Shown here one piece after another: positions 8,474 through 18,299 of a stretch of 64,000 nucleotides of DNA. This DNA comes from a bacterium (lineage in GTDB: Bacteria; Vulcanimicrobiota; Xenobia; Xenobiales; JADMJV01). Location: contig JAFEBA010000110.1 in assembly GCA_018266105.1 (NCBI GenBank), positions 1-64,000 of the forward strand. The letters are read 5' to 3'. The notes beneath the pieces were generated by a model. That model had not been told where the DNA came from and did no database searches. It saw nothing but the letters and a program-made list of their open reading frames with translations. The position numbers and the translations under genes are program-made. Numbering within the stretch: the stretch's first letter is position 1; each line of letters opens with the position of its first letter.

Positions 8474-9544
8474 GTGGAGTCTGTGATTCTGTCCCCCAAC
8501 AATGGCATTCAACACAGCGCTCGGGAGGGGATGGGGCCGCTCAGAACAACCGGCCGGGGGATCGGCGTGGCCGTGTTAGATTCGGGCATTTCGCCCCACC
8601 CCGACCTGGATGATCGATTGGTTTGCGCGGTCTCAACCGTGCCCGGCTCACCCGGCACCGGCGACTTCCTGGGTCATGGCACGCATGTCGCCAGCCTGGC
8701 CCTGGGCAATGGCTCTGCATCTCGAGGCGAGTTCTGCGGTGTGGCCCCTGAGGCCAACCTGATCAGCGTGAGGGTGACCTCCGGCGAGGAAGCCCAGATG
8801 ACTCCGGAAGAGCGCTACGGAGCGGTCGTGGCCGGCCTGCGCTGGAGCATCGAAAATCGCCAGCGCTACAATATTCGGGTGGTCAATCTCTCCATGGGCT
8901 ATCCCCTGGCCCAAAGCAAAGACCACCTGGTCGACCCGCTGGGCAAAGCCATCAGCGAAGCGGTGAAGGCTGGTCTGGTGCTGGTGGTGGCGGCCGGCAA
9001 TGAGGGAGACCGTCCGGGCACACTCTGCAAAACACCGGCCATTCACCCCGACGTCATTACGGTGGGCTCAAGCGACGGAGACAAGGTCGCCAAATTCTCC
9101 AGCCGCGGACCGGGTCCGGGCAAGGGAATGCCCGATCTGCTGGCGCCTGGGGTCAACCTGATGGGAGCCAACGTGGCCTTCTCTCTGGCCGAGAGTCGCA
9201 ACGATCGGGCTTTGGAACAGGCTCAGCTGGTAAAAACTCGTTGCCATGGTCTGGAGCGCGACCGACGCCTGGCCGAGATCGACGCCAAGCCAACCGCCTG
9301 CTTTATGCCCAACGGGCATCCCGGCTACATCGCTTTGCAGGGCACCTCCATGTCTGCCCCTCTGGTGGCCGGGGTAGTGGCCTGCATGCTGGAAGCCAAC
9401 CCGTTCCTGGGGCCGCAGGAAGTCAAAGAAATTCTCAAACGCACCGCCCGTCGCTTAGAAGGCGTCGATCAGTATGCCCAGGGCGCGGGCGTGATGAATG
9501 CCGACGCGGCTATTGCGGAGGCGGCTCGACGGCGACCGGCTTGA
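8474..9544 (+). CDS. Subtilisin-like serine protease (S8)
   Basis: A 356-aa protease with the full catalytic triad: D36 (VLDSGIS), H68 (GHGTHVAS) and S292 (GTSMSAP), plus oxyanion N175 (AAGNEGD). It has no signal peptide and only about 25 residues before the catalytic domain. That resembles intracellular subtilases rather than secreted pro-enzymes. An insertion rich in charged residues (about 235-285) precedes the active Ser. The start is GTG 8474. The small inverted repeat AAGGGT/ACCCTT (8457-8470) lies just upstream. The 3' end overlaps the convergent MFS gene by 35 bp. Confidence 0.9.
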   Translation: MESVILSPNNGIQHSAREGMGPLRTTGRGIGVAVLDSGISPHPDLDDRLVCAVSTVPGSPGTGDFLGHGTHVASLALGNGSASRGEFCGVAPEANLISVRVTSGEEAQMTPEERYGAVVAGLRWSIENRQRYNIRVVNLSMGYPLAQSKDHLVDPLGKAISEAVKAGLVLVVAAGNEGDRPGTLCKTPAIHPDVITVGSSDGDKVAKFSSRGPGPGKGMPDLLAPGVNLMGANVAFSLAESRNDRALEQAQLVKTRCHGLERDRRLAEIDAKPTACFMPNGHPGYIALQGTSMSAPLVAGVVACMLEANPFLGPQEVKEILKRTARRLEGVDQYAQGAGVMNADAAIAEAARRRPA

Positions 9545-10715
9545 TCCCGGGCAAGGCAAAGTAAACCGGCCAGAGGAGCAGGCAAGAAATCAGGCTGGCC
9601 GCGCCTGCGGCCTGCAGAAAGAAGTTCATCTGCTGGGCTTGCAGAGCCAGTCCCAGCCGGTGAGCCACCCAGGCGCAGACGGCGCGGTCGACCAAGGACT
9701 CGGCCGAAAGCATACTGGCTCGGTAGTCCGAATCCGGAATGTGTTCATTCATCACCTGGCGCTGCACGGGATAGGCCAGGCCGGTAATGACCGAAAAGAG
9801 ATTGAGCCAGGCCAGGCAGCCAAGCCAACCACAGCGAGTCAATCCCCAACAGCAACCGCCCATTGCCAGGGTCAGCCAAAAAACAGCCTGAAAGTCACTC
9901 ACAAAACGCCGCAAAAGCTTGGGATAGGCCGCACCCAACGACTCGAACAGCGTATTCATGGCCATAATGCGGCCGAACTGATCAAGTCGGAAGCTTTGGG
10001 CCTCCAGGATCGGATTAAAGAGGTTGACCTGGACGATACGGGTGAGCGTAAAGAGGGCAACCCCCTGCAGCATGACCACCAGCATCCTGGGGTTATCTCT
10101 CAGCAGAGAGAGTACCCGACCCAGCCGCGGGGGTTCCTTGGCTGCTTTGGCGACCCCGTTGACGGCGGCCGGAAAACGGAAAGCGAAATAGGTGGACAGT
10201 GCGGCCGAGGCAGCGCTGGCCCAGTAGGGTAGCGTCGGGTCCATTCTGGTCAGAGAGTCGGTTCCAAAGAAGCCCAAGACTTTAACCGCCAGCGACCAGG
10301 CCCGACCCCGACCCTCCGTTTCTTTATAGAGCTCGACATGGCCGAGCTCCTCCAGCTTGTTGTAGACGTAGGCGCTGGCGGCTCCCGAGATGAGCGAGCG
10401 GCTGAGCGCCAGCAATAGCCAGTGAACGGCAAAGCCGGCGTAAGTGGTCCAGTAGACGGGCAGCAAGTGAGTGAGCACATGCATGGCCGCTCCGACCCGC
10501 ATGCAGTTGCGATGTCCTAGACGATCCGCCAGAAAGCCGGTGGGCAGCTCCAGCAGGCAGAAGCTGATGTAGTAGAGGCTCTGGATATTGAGAATCTGAG
10601 CCTCGCTCAGGCCCATGCGCTGCTGATAAGCATAAAACATGGGAATCCAGAGCATCATAGTGACGGTAATCTGGAAGGCGTAAAACAGCCAGATAATGCG
10701 CCGGGCTTGCTGCAT
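9510..10715 (-). CDS. MFS transporter
   Basis: A 401-aa protein with about 12 hydrophobic segments and the MFS loop motif FLADRLGHRN between helices 2 and 3. The substrate is unknown. Its ATG overlaps the stop of the upstream ATP-grasp/phosphohistidine protein by one base (TAATG), so the pair is translationally coupled and probably works together. The 3' end is antisense to the end of the subtilase gene. Confidence 0.85.
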   Translation of the reverse strand: MQQARRIIWLFYAFQITVTMMLWIPMFYAYQQRMGLSEAQILNIQSLYYISFCLLELPTGFLADRLGHRNCMRVGAAMHVLTHLLPVYWTTYAGFAVHWLLLALSRSLISGAASAYVYNKLEELGHVELYKETEGRGRAWSLAVKVLGFFGTDSLTRMDPTLPYWASAASAALSTYFAFRFPAAVNGVAKAAKEPPRLGRVLSLLRDNPRMLVVMLQGVALFTLTRIVQVNLFNPILEAQSFRLDQFGRIMAMNTLFESLGAAYPKLLRRFVSDFQAVFWLTLAMGGCCWGLTRCGWLGCLAWLNLFSVITGLAYPVQRQVMNEHIPDSDYRASMLSAESLVDRAVCAWVAHRLGLALQAQQMNFFLQAAGAASLISCLLLWPVYFALPGIKPVAVEPPPQ

Positions 10716-12709
10716 TACTTACTGTAGGGGCGCAACTGCAGGATGACGATGCCTTCGTCATCGATCAACCACTCGATGTCCACCGGGTCACTGAAGGTGT
10801 AATTCGGAGAAAAGTGCGACTGCAGCAGACGTCCGGCAAAAGCCAGCTTCTGCAGCAAGTCTTTATCATCCGCGGTCAGGTCTTCCCCAGCGCTCCCCAG
10901 AGAAAGGGTGCGCCCGCCCCCTTCGACCGTGTTATAGACATACTGGAGCGGCAACTCGACCCCGCGCACGACACTATCCACCGAGTGGGTCGAGACATTG
11001 ACATAGACGTTGCGGAAGTCGCTGGGATTGAGAGGGTTGGTGGTCACCAGCACACCACCCATACGAGCGGGCATTTCTTCCTGAATAATGACGCCCATCC
11101 AGCAATCGTCCAGTGAGATCCCCACCTCCTGGCGCAGCCGGACCGAGCGCGGGCTGACCAGAGAAGCCCAGACTTCTTTGATGGAGGTAAAGATGTTCTC
11201 GGCCGTGGTCTGATGATTAAGCGACTCGTAAATTCCGGCGGCGGAGAAGTTCTCCAGGTCCTCTGCATTGGATGAACTACGCACCACAAAGCTGGAGACA
11301 CCGGCCAGATTGTTCGCCACCATGGAATCGATCGACTCGCGCATGGCGTCGCTCATGCGCAAAGAGCGCATCATATTCATCAGGGTCAGGCAGAGCGGCT
11401 CGATTTCGCGAGCATTGAGCTCCAGGGCCATCTTGAGCTTACCCAACATCTGCTGAATCTTGGGAGAAGCTTCCAGAAACTCTTGATTGAGAGCGAAAGG
11501 CAGCGCGATGCCGCGCGGCACACGAATCGTCTGGCGCAGAAACTCGATGGCCCGGCGATTGAGCATCTGTGGGTCGGTGACTTCCGCCTCACCCAACCCC
11601 AAATACTTTCCGATATAGGGCAGCAGATTGGCTCGGGGTGGGCGCCGAATCTTGTAGAATCCGAGCAGACGCTCGCTCCCGTGCTCCAGCAGATGGGTCA
11701 ATTCACCCAGGTGGGCCGCCTTGGTGCCGTAGCGGAATCGGTCGGTCAGACGCAGATGCTCAAGCTCCGCGATAGGCACGTTCTGGGTCTCGGGTTCCTC
11801 CAACACAATACGCTGAATGACCCAGGCCGGACGCACCAGCTCGACCGCCGGCGGCTCGGGTACGGGCACCAACCCGACCGAAGAGGACTCGGTCTCGACG
11901 GTGTATTCAACCCAGCCATCCAGCAGATCTTCCTTGAGCAGACGCTCATGAATCCCCAACTGCACGCTATTGGGAATTTGCCAGCCATGAGCCAGCACGT
12001 TGGTATGTGAAAGCGGGGTGGTGTGGTGAGTGTTGATGATGCCCGAGAGCCGAGGGATATCATCAGGCACCCGCTCCATGACGATGATGTCGTACCACTC
12101 CAGCGAGGAGCGCTGAGCTCGATACTCGCGTTCATGGGCGAAATATCGAATGCGCCCACGCACTTTGCCGGGATTGAGAGCAATGAAATCGGTGGCCGCG
12201 TGCAGCTCGTGAGAGAAGATCCTGGGCAGAACCTCCTTGGAGTAGCCCTGGGCAATGGCTTCCTGTCCGTGATTGGCGGGCTTGAACAAGAAGGGCAGCA
12301 CCGGATCCAGGTGGCTGCGCACATTTTGATAGAAGTCCACCACCATCTCGGCGTCCATCAGATCCAGCTCGACCGTTTCCAGTGTGAAGAAACGCTCGCC
12401 TTTGCGATGCAGCGCCACTGTGCCCAGGTAGTAGGCGCGGTCTGGAGAGCCGTAGACGCTCTGATTGAACTCGTCGATGCGCTTGTCTAGTTCCTCGCGG
12501 GGGGTCTCTAAAATCGCTTCGGCGATGTAGTCACTGTGAAACTGATAACGCTGATGATTGATGAAGTGGACGCGGCGCGAAGCCCGCTCCACCACCACCT
12601 TCACAAAAGGATAGCCGGCCAGGTTGCCTGACAACTGGCGAAACGCTTCTAAACTAATGCGTTTGCCGACTATGGCATTGGGTAGCTCGTCGTGCTCGTG
12701 GCTCTCCAT
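10715..12709 (-). CDS. PEP-synthase/PPDK-like protein with phosphohistidine and ATP-grasp domains
   Basis: A 664-aa protein. Residues 1-205 are unrecognised. Residues 220-250 contain IINTHH and TPLSHTNVLAHGWQIP, which resembles the swivelling phosphohistidine domain of PEP-utilising enzymes (candidate His235). Residues 340-664 look like the PPDK N-terminal ATP-grasp domain, with VVRSSSNAEDL and a closing VDIEWL and LQLRPY. The order is reversed relative to PEP synthase, which has ATP-grasp first, and no PEP/pyruvate barrel is visible. It may be a dikinase acting on another substrate. It is coupled to the MFS gene. Confidence 0.7.
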   Translation of the reverse strand: MESHEHDELPNAIVGKRISLEAFRQLSGNLAGYPFVKVVVERASRRVHFINHQRYQFHSDYIAEAILETPREELDKRIDEFNQSVYGSPDRAYYLGTVALHRKGERFFTLETVELDLMDAEMVVDFYQNVRSHLDPVLPFLFKPANHGQEAIAQGYSKEVLPRIFSHELHAATDFIALNPGKVRGRIRYFAHEREYRAQRSSLEWYDIIVMERVPDDIPRLSGIINTHHTTPLSHTNVLAHGWQIPNSVQLGIHERLLKEDLLDGWVEYTVETESSSVGLVPVPEPPAVELVRPAWVIQRIVLEEPETQNVPIAELEHLRLTDRFRYGTKAAHLGELTHLLEHGSERLLGFYKIRRPPRANLLPYIGKYLGLGEAEVTDPQMLNRRAIEFLRQTIRVPRGIALPFALNQEFLEASPKIQQMLGKLKMALELNAREIEPLCLTLMNMMRSLRMSDAMRESIDSMVANNLAGVSSFVVRSSSNAEDLENFSAAGIYESLNHQTTAENIFTSIKEVWASLVSPRSVRLRQEVGISLDDCWMGVIIQEEMPARMGGVLVTTNPLNPSDFRNVYVNVSTHSVDSVVRGVELPLQYVYNTVEGGGRTLSLGSAGEDLTADDKDLLQKLAFAGRLLQSHFSPNYTFSDPVDIEWLIDDEGIVILQLRPYSK

Positions 12710-12789
12710 GGCGGTGAGACTTTGTGCCTATACCTCACCCTCCTGCATCAGAGGCCCAAAGAGAGCCTTTGCCGAACCCGAGGCGCCTG

Positions 12790-14229
12790 ATGAACACAAG
12801 CACCGAAGATTCTTGGGAGACCCGTCTGGAACCCGCCAGACATCAGGCGACACTGGCCCCGCCGCCCACAACCAGTTACCGGGTTCCCAACAGTCAGGTG
12901 GTCGAGACTTTCGCTTACTGGCGCCACCGTTTGCTCTGGAGCACTTACGTCGGCTATGCGGTGTTTTATTTCTTGCGCAACAACCTTTCCATCGCCCTGC
13001 CCGTTATGGGACCGGCCTTGGGAATCGATAAAGCCGTGTTTGGCATGTTTTTCACACTCAACGGGCTGGCCTACGGATTTGCCAAGTTTATTTCAGGGGT
13101 GGCGGCCGACCGCTATAACCCGCGCGCGTTGCTGGTGGCCGGCCTGGGGGTCTCGGTTATCGCCAATCTGATGCTGGGCTTTAGCAGCAGCGTCACCATC
13201 TTGGGAATTCTTTTTATCGTCAACGGTCTTGCCCAAGGCTTCGGATTTCCACCCTGCGCCCGCGTGCTTTCTTACTGGTTCGCTCCTCGCGAACGAGGCC
13301 TCTACTGGGGGATGTTTAACACCTCACACCAGATTGGCCAGATGGCCATTCTTTCCATTGGCGCCGTTCTGGCCAGCCGCTTTGGTTGGCAATACACCTT
13401 CTGGGTGCCGGCCGGGGTCGGCCTGATGTGCTGCCTGATGCTCTGGAACCGCGTGCGGGACACGCCCGGTTCGCTGGGCCTGCCTTCGGTGGAGGACTAC
13501 CACATTCTGAAGGAAGGCGGTCCCGCTCCCTCCCAGGAGCGAGAAACGGCCGGACCGATTGGCTTCGATAGTCGAGAAAGCCACGGATTGGGTGCCGTCA
13601 GCCAGGAAGAACTGTCCGAATCCACAGCCCAAGTCGTCAGCCGGCGGGTCTGGCGCAATCGAGCCGTCTGGCTGGTTTGCATCGGAAACTTCTTTGTCTA
13701 TGTGGTGCGCGGTAGCTTTTTGCAGTGGGCCCCGGCCTATCTAACCGAGGTCAAGAAGGTCTCGCTGTTGATGGCCGGCAGTTTGACGGGCGGTTTCGAA
13801 CTGGCCGGTCTGGCGGGCTGCCTGGTGTCCGGCTGGGTGACCGACCGCTTCCTGGGCGGACGTCGCGGCCCGGCCTGCGTGCTCTGGATGATCATGTGCT
13901 CAGTTTTCGTACTGGCCTTTTGGAAAAGCCCCTCCACCGATCCCAAAGTTTATGGCCTGCTGCTGGCCGGAGTGGGCTTCTCCGTCTATGGCCCCCAGTT
14001 CTTGGTGGGCGTCATGGTGGCCGACCTGGCGACCAAAAGGGCGGCCGGCACGGCCGTGGGACTCTCCGGTATTTTTGGTTACGCCAGCGGTATTCTCTCG
14101 GGTGCCTTGCTGGGCTGGCTGACAAAGGCCTACGGATGGGACGCTGCCATGGGAATGATCCTGGGAGGCTCCATTCTGGCCTGTATCCCCTTCTTGCTCA
14201 CCTGGAACGCGAAGGCCCCTGAAGAGTGA
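12790..14229 (+). CDS. MFS transporter, organophosphate:phosphate antiporter type
   Basis: A 479-aa protein with a soluble N-terminal 45 residues, then the GlpT/UhpT-like opening YWRHRLLWSTYVGYAVFYF with the conserved RNN that follows. It has about 12 transmembrane segments and a long central loop (about 230-290). The family exchanges sugar phosphates or glycerol-3-phosphate for phosphate; the substrate here is not assignable. The start is ATG 12790; the frame extends to 12724 without family-like sequence. Its stop overlaps the next gene (GTGA). Confidence 0.85.
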   Translation: MNTSTEDSWETRLEPARHQATLAPPPTTSYRVPNSQVVETFAYWRHRLLWSTYVGYAVFYFLRNNLSIALPVMGPALGIDKAVFGMFFTLNGLAYGFAKFISGVAADRYNPRALLVAGLGVSVIANLMLGFSSSVTILGILFIVNGLAQGFGFPPCARVLSYWFAPRERGLYWGMFNTSHQIGQMAILSIGAVLASRFGWQYTFWVPAGVGLMCCLMLWNRVRDTPGSLGLPSVEDYHILKEGGPAPSQERETAGPIGFDSRESHGLGAVSQEELSESTAQVVSRRVWRNRAVWLVCIGNFFVYVVRGSFLQWAPAYLTEVKKVSLLMAGSLTGGFELAGLAGCLVSGWVTDRFLGGRRGPACVLWMIMCSVFVLAFWKSPSTDPKVYGLLLAGVGFSVYGPQFLVGVMVADLATKRAAGTAVGLSGIFGYASGILSGALLGWLTKAYGWDAAMGMILGGSILACIPFLLTWNAKAPEE

Positions 14230-15197
14230 TTCCGGCCGCCCTGGATATGGCGGCCGCCAAGGTTTGGCAGGCCACCCTGCAAGGTCAGGGGATCAGCATG
14301 TATCCCTGGCTGGAGAGCCTGCTGCGAGATGGAAATGTGCGCGAGGAGGAGTGGGTGCCCAGCCTGGAGATCGGCTCGGCCATCTACTGCCTGCACGGAC
14401 GCTTCGCCGAAGGCGAGCGCCTGGCGCGTCGGGCCGTGGCCCGCAGCCTGAAAATGGGGCGCAACCACCTGCTCTATCTGCGCTCCCTGTTGGCCCTGGC
14501 TCGGGCCTATCACTGTCAATCTCGCACCGATGAAGTTGAAGAGCTCTGGCGAGAGGTCGGTTCCAATTTCAGTCCCCAGTTGGGCCCCTGGGGGGCCGCC
14601 CACGCTCAACTCTTTCAGGGGGAAGAATTGCCCGGAAAACCGGTTCCCTTCGGACCGGACTGGCTTTCCGACCTGGACACCATCGCCCAACCCGATCCTT
14701 TTCCGCTCTGGCAAGGCAACTTGCTCTACTGCCGAGGACCGGTCCAAGAACTCCCGCTCTGGCAGCCGGTCCCCTACCCCACCCCGCTCGACCACCTGGC
14801 CGGCTGGCCTCGCTTGCGGGGAGTCGAGCGCGAGCCGCTGCTGCAGAAGGTGAAACAATGGCGCCAGACCCAACTGACGGCTCGCTGGCTGGGGCCGGTG
14901 GGCGATTCCAAGCACGCCTTTTCGATGGAAATCCAGCTGCACTGCCCGGACCGAGAAGCTCAATGGCTGAGCGTGGAGGTGGCCGGCAGCGGTTATGAGC
15001 TCTACCGAGCCGGAGAACGCAACATCAACCTGCTGGTGGTCTGCAAAGGCATGCCAGTGGAACTGCCAGCCCAACCACAAGCCCCCTGGCGCCTGATCTT
15101 TCGCGGATCCCCCAACCCCGTTCAACGCGGGACCCGAGCCGTGATCAGGGTTGGCTTCGCTCAGGGACCTCCCGTCCAGACCCGTATTCCCGCCTGA
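14226..15197 (+). CDS. Hypothetical protein with TPR-like N-terminus
   Basis: A 323-aa soluble protein. Residues 1-110 look helical, with a repeat-like pattern (IYCLHGRFAEGERLARRAVA, then LYLRSLLALARAYHCQSRTD) that resembles TPR units. The rest (about 180-323) is Trp- and Pro-rich and probably beta. It is not recognised. Its GTG start overlaps the transporter stop by 4 bp, so it is translated with it. Confidence 0.6.
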   Translation: MIPAALDMAAAKVWQATLQGQGISMYPWLESLLRDGNVREEEWVPSLEIGSAIYCLHGRFAEGERLARRAVARSLKMGRNHLLYLRSLLALARAYHCQSRTDEVEELWREVGSNFSPQLGPWGAAHAQLFQGEELPGKPVPFGPDWLSDLDTIAQPDPFPLWQGNLLYCRGPVQELPLWQPVPYPTPLDHLAGWPRLRGVEREPLLQKVKQWRQTQLTARWLGPVGDSKHAFSMEIQLHCPDREAQWLSVEVAGSGYELYRAGERNINLLVVCKGMPVELPAQPQAPWRLIFRGSPNPVQRGTRAVIRVGFAQGPPVQTRIPA

Positions 15198-15248
15198 AAT
15201 TCGCCTTGGCTTTCAAGGGAATCCCCCGAGAGCGAACAAGCTTACGAG

Positions 15249-17066
15249 ATGGGCTCGGTTGCACTCTGGACGGTGCTGACGTTGGTCACCCTGGCTCTCG
15301 GGGTGCGCACCGGCTTTCCGCAACCTGACGCGGCCGTGGCTTACGCTGCCGGCCTTTGTCTGGTCAGCGAACTGGCCGCCGTACGCCTGCCCTCGGCTGG
15401 ATTCTTTTCGACCGGCTTCGCGGTGGCTCTGGCCCTGGCCAGCCAGGAACCAGCTCACCAGAGCTGGGCCACTGTAGCGCTCGCCCTGGCCCTGGTGCTA
15501 CGCCACTTTGGGCGAGGAGCCAGCCTGCGAGAAACCCTGACCGACCTGGCCCCCGGCACCTGCGCACTGGCCGCTCTGCAAATTTTTGAGAGCTGGCAGG
15601 CCCGCTGTCTGGCCGGCATTGTGGTCTACTACTTGCTGGCGGAGCTGTGTCAGCCCTACATGCTGCACGGTCAAAACCATCTGAAAAGCACTCGCTATCA
15701 CGCCACTCGTGAATGGACCACTCTCTATCGCTGGGCGGTGCTCTTCCTGGCACCGGTGCTGGTCTGCCTGCATCTGGTTCAACCCGTCTACATCCTGCTG
15801 GGCGTGCCGATCCTGGCCGGCGTGCAGCGGGCCGCCTACAGCGCCTGGGTGCGCTTTCAGGAACTGGACAATGTACAGTTGCAGCGCAAGGAGGCCGAAG
15901 CCAAACTCAAACTGGCCGAAGCTGAGAATGAGCTCAACCGCACCACTCACCACCTGCGGCTGCGTGAGTTTTCCGAGAAGATGCTGCTGGAGCTGACTCG
16001 AGCGCTTTCGCTGTCCCAGGATGTGGGCAACACAGCCCGAGTGTCGCTGGAGATGATCAGCCGCAATGTGCGTTTTCGACAGTTGGCCCTCTATGTAACG
16101 GAGAACAATCGACTCCGTCCGCTCTTCTGGATGGGTGACTCGGCTCAGCCCCAACTGCCTGCGGCTGTGGAGCAGGCCGCTCTGGCCGGGGCCTACGTGC
16201 CAGGCACCTTGAGTCTGTGGCCGCTGGAAGGCGAAGGTGCGCTGACGGTGGACACTGAGGGCCATCCGCCCCTCGGGAGCGAGCAGATTTACCTGGTGGG
16301 GGTGGTGGCCAGCCAGACCGCCCTGGGTTTGCAGTCCGCTCGTCGCTACCGAGAGCAGCAACAGGCACAGGCGGGCGTCATGCAGGCTTCCAAGATGGCG
16401 GCGGTGGGCCAGCTGGCCGCCGGTGTGGCGCACGAACTCAATACCCCTCTGGGGGCGGTCCAATTGCAGCTGGAACTGACGCAGATGCAGCCGGGGCTCA
16501 GCCCGATGGCCAACCAGGCACTGGAAGTTGCCGGCAAGGCGGTCGACCACGCCCAAAAGATCATCAGCCGACTTCTCTACTACAGCCGCGAAGGCGCTTC
16601 CGAGCGGCAGATATTCGACCTGAGCCAAATCGTGGGCGATACCATGCAGTTGCTGGCTCACCAGCTCCAAATTGACGGAGTGCAGGTGGACGTGCAGGCC
16701 AACCCCGGCTGCACGGCGGCCGTGAATGCCAACGAAATCCAGCAGGTGCTGACCAATCTGATCCTCAACGCCAAGGACTCTTGTCTGGAGAAAGGGGCCC
16801 GCGGAAAGCGCATTCTGGTGCGTACCGTGACCAACGGCAAGGAATCCGGCATCGAGGTCTACGACCAGGGGGCGGGAATCCCGGAAGCCATCCGCGAGCG
16901 CATCTTTGAACCGTTCTTCACCAGTAAGCCCGTGGGCAAAGGGGTGGGCCTGGGACTGTCGGTCAGCATGGAGCTGGTGCAGCAGCACGAAGGCCGCCTG
17001 CTGGCTGTGCCGGCTGAAGCTCCCTGGTCCACCGTATTCCGCATTATTCTTCCGGCCGCCAAATGA
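15249..17066 (+). CDS. Membrane sensor histidine kinase
   Basis: A 605-aa protein. It has hydrophobic segments over residues 5-195 (about six), a coiled coil near 203-245, a possible GAF-like region (250-365), then HisKA with the phosphorylated H395 in AAGVAHELNTPLGA and HATPase_c with LILNAKDS, DQGAGIPE and GVGLGLSVSMELVQ. No receiver is attached or adjacent, so its response partner is elsewhere. Its stop overlaps the next gene (ATGA). Confidence 0.92.
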   Translation: MGSVALWTVLTLVTLALGVRTGFPQPDAAVAYAAGLCLVSELAAVRLPSAGFFSTGFAVALALASQEPAHQSWATVALALALVLRHFGRGASLRETLTDLAPGTCALAALQIFESWQARCLAGIVVYYLLAELCQPYMLHGQNHLKSTRYHATREWTTLYRWAVLFLAPVLVCLHLVQPVYILLGVPILAGVQRAAYSAWVRFQELDNVQLQRKEAEAKLKLAEAENELNRTTHHLRLREFSEKMLLELTRALSLSQDVGNTARVSLEMISRNVRFRQLALYVTENNRLRPLFWMGDSAQPQLPAAVEQAALAGAYVPGTLSLWPLEGEGALTVDTEGHPPLGSEQIYLVGVVASQTALGLQSARRYREQQQAQAGVMQASKMAAVGQLAAGVAHELNTPLGAVQLQLELTQMQPGLSPMANQALEVAGKAVDHAQKIISRLLYYSREGASERQIFDLSQIVGDTMQLLAHQLQIDGVQVDVQANPGCTAAVNANEIQQVLTNLILNAKDSCLEKGARGKRILVRTVTNGKESGIEVYDQGAGIPEAIRERIFEPFFTSKPVGKGVGLGLSVSMELVQQHEGRLLAVPAEAPWSTVFRIILPAAK

Positions 17067-18217
17067 ACTCCATCGAACAACTCCTCAACGAGGCTGAGTT
17101 CGACTCGGGCGGCAAGTTCACGCTGGACTTCGCCGCTTCCAGAAAACGCTGGGAAAACGCGGCACGAGGCGATCGAACCGGGTTCCTGCGCCTGTTTCTG
17201 CAAGCCCTGATGGCTTCAGGCACGGTCTCAATCGACATTCAGGTCAGCGCCAGGGAGTGCCGTCTGGTCTGGACTGGAGCCAGCTGGGGCCGCACCGAGC
17301 TGGAGCATTTGTTCGCCTACCTGAGCGGCCAACGGGATGAGTACATCAGCCCCGCACTGCAACTGGCCAAGCTCGGAGCGATGCTGAGTTCCTGCCGAGA
17401 GGACTTGAGGCTTCACGTTTTCGAACCTGGATCCAGCCTGGTCTTGGATTCCGACGGCCCGCGCTGGGGACCAGGCGGACAACCCGGTCTCTGTTTCGAG
17501 CGCATTGGACCGCGACCAAGTTACTACAAAGCCAACCTTCTTCAGCTGGATCTCGCCTCACCGATCGTGAGCGCCAGCTGGCCAGAGATCGCCGAAATGC
17601 GCGACCGGTTCTATGATCTGCCCAGCGCCCTCAGCCTCTCTGGCAAAGCCTTTGCAGATGAGAGCCTGAAAGTGAATTCTAAGGAATTCGAGAACATCCA
17701 GTTTGAGGTTGCTCGATGTGCCATCGTCCACACCCAACGTGAACGCAACAATGTCAGCATGACCTTCAAGCACCTGCCCAAGCCATTGTGCTACCTTTCC
17801 CCCACCCATCTGCTGTGCTTGACCAGCGATGGTAAGAGGGTTGCGGTTCAATCCGGAACCCGGCTGCGCTGTTGCATCGCTTTCGCGCTTTACTCGCAAC
17901 CACTGAAAGGGATCGCGGGCAACCGTTCCTCCTTCAGGGTCAATAAATTCGGATGGCCCATTCTCGACGCTCCGAGCTGGGGCCACGAGACCATTCGAGC
18001 CGTACTGGACGGTAGCGATCTGCCCACCGACATTCACTGCTCGAAGGCCGTGCGTGGGCCCGAGTTGGAGGCCCGCTTACAGGAAGGGCGGTCACAGATG
18101 CGCACGGCCCTGACTGTTCTGCAGGCGAACCTGGCCGAGCAGCCGGGCTGGAGCCGAATGCTGACCAGGAGCCACGAAGCGCTCATCGCGGGGGTGTTGA
18201 GGGAACTCAAACAGTAA
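17063..18217 (+). CDS. Unknown protein with degenerate GHKL-like N-terminus
   Basis: A 384-aa soluble protein. The opening FDSGGKFTLDFAASRKRW followed by an alpha/beta pattern, and the later block around RLRCCIAFALYSQP, align by eye with the N-terminal 330 residues of the 48,374-50,305 protein. The two are therefore paralogues. The pattern resembles Hsp90/MutL-type GHKL domains but lacks clear ATP motifs (inference). It is translationally coupled to the histidine kinase through an ATGA overlap. Confidence 0.6.
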   Translation: MNSIEQLLNEAEFDSGGKFTLDFAASRKRWENAARGDRTGFLRLFLQALMASGTVSIDIQVSARECRLVWTGASWGRTELEHLFAYLSGQRDEYISPALQLAKLGAMLSSCREDLRLHVFEPGSSLVLDSDGPRWGPGGQPGLCFERIGPRPSYYKANLLQLDLASPIVSASWPEIAEMRDRFYDLPSALSLSGKAFADESLKVNSKEFENIQFEVARCAIVHTQRERNNVSMTFKHLPKPLCYLSPTHLLCLTSDGKRVAVQSGTRLRCCIAFALYSQPLKGIAGNRSSFRVNKFGWPILDAPSWGHETIRAVLDGSDLPTDIHCSKAVRGPELEARLQEGRSQMRTALTVLQANLAEQPGWSRMLTRSHEALIAGVLRELKQ

Positions 18218-18299
18218 ACCGATCCCGAGGGCCCGGTATTTGGCTTTCTCCATGGTCGGACATTGCTTCTCTTATGCTGCCCAAAGGAGGGTAAGGCCA

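Noticed and set aside
10632..10644. TGATAAGCATAAA as another copy of the 13-bp motif
   Set aside because: It matches only the first part of the word and lies within the MFS coding sequence.
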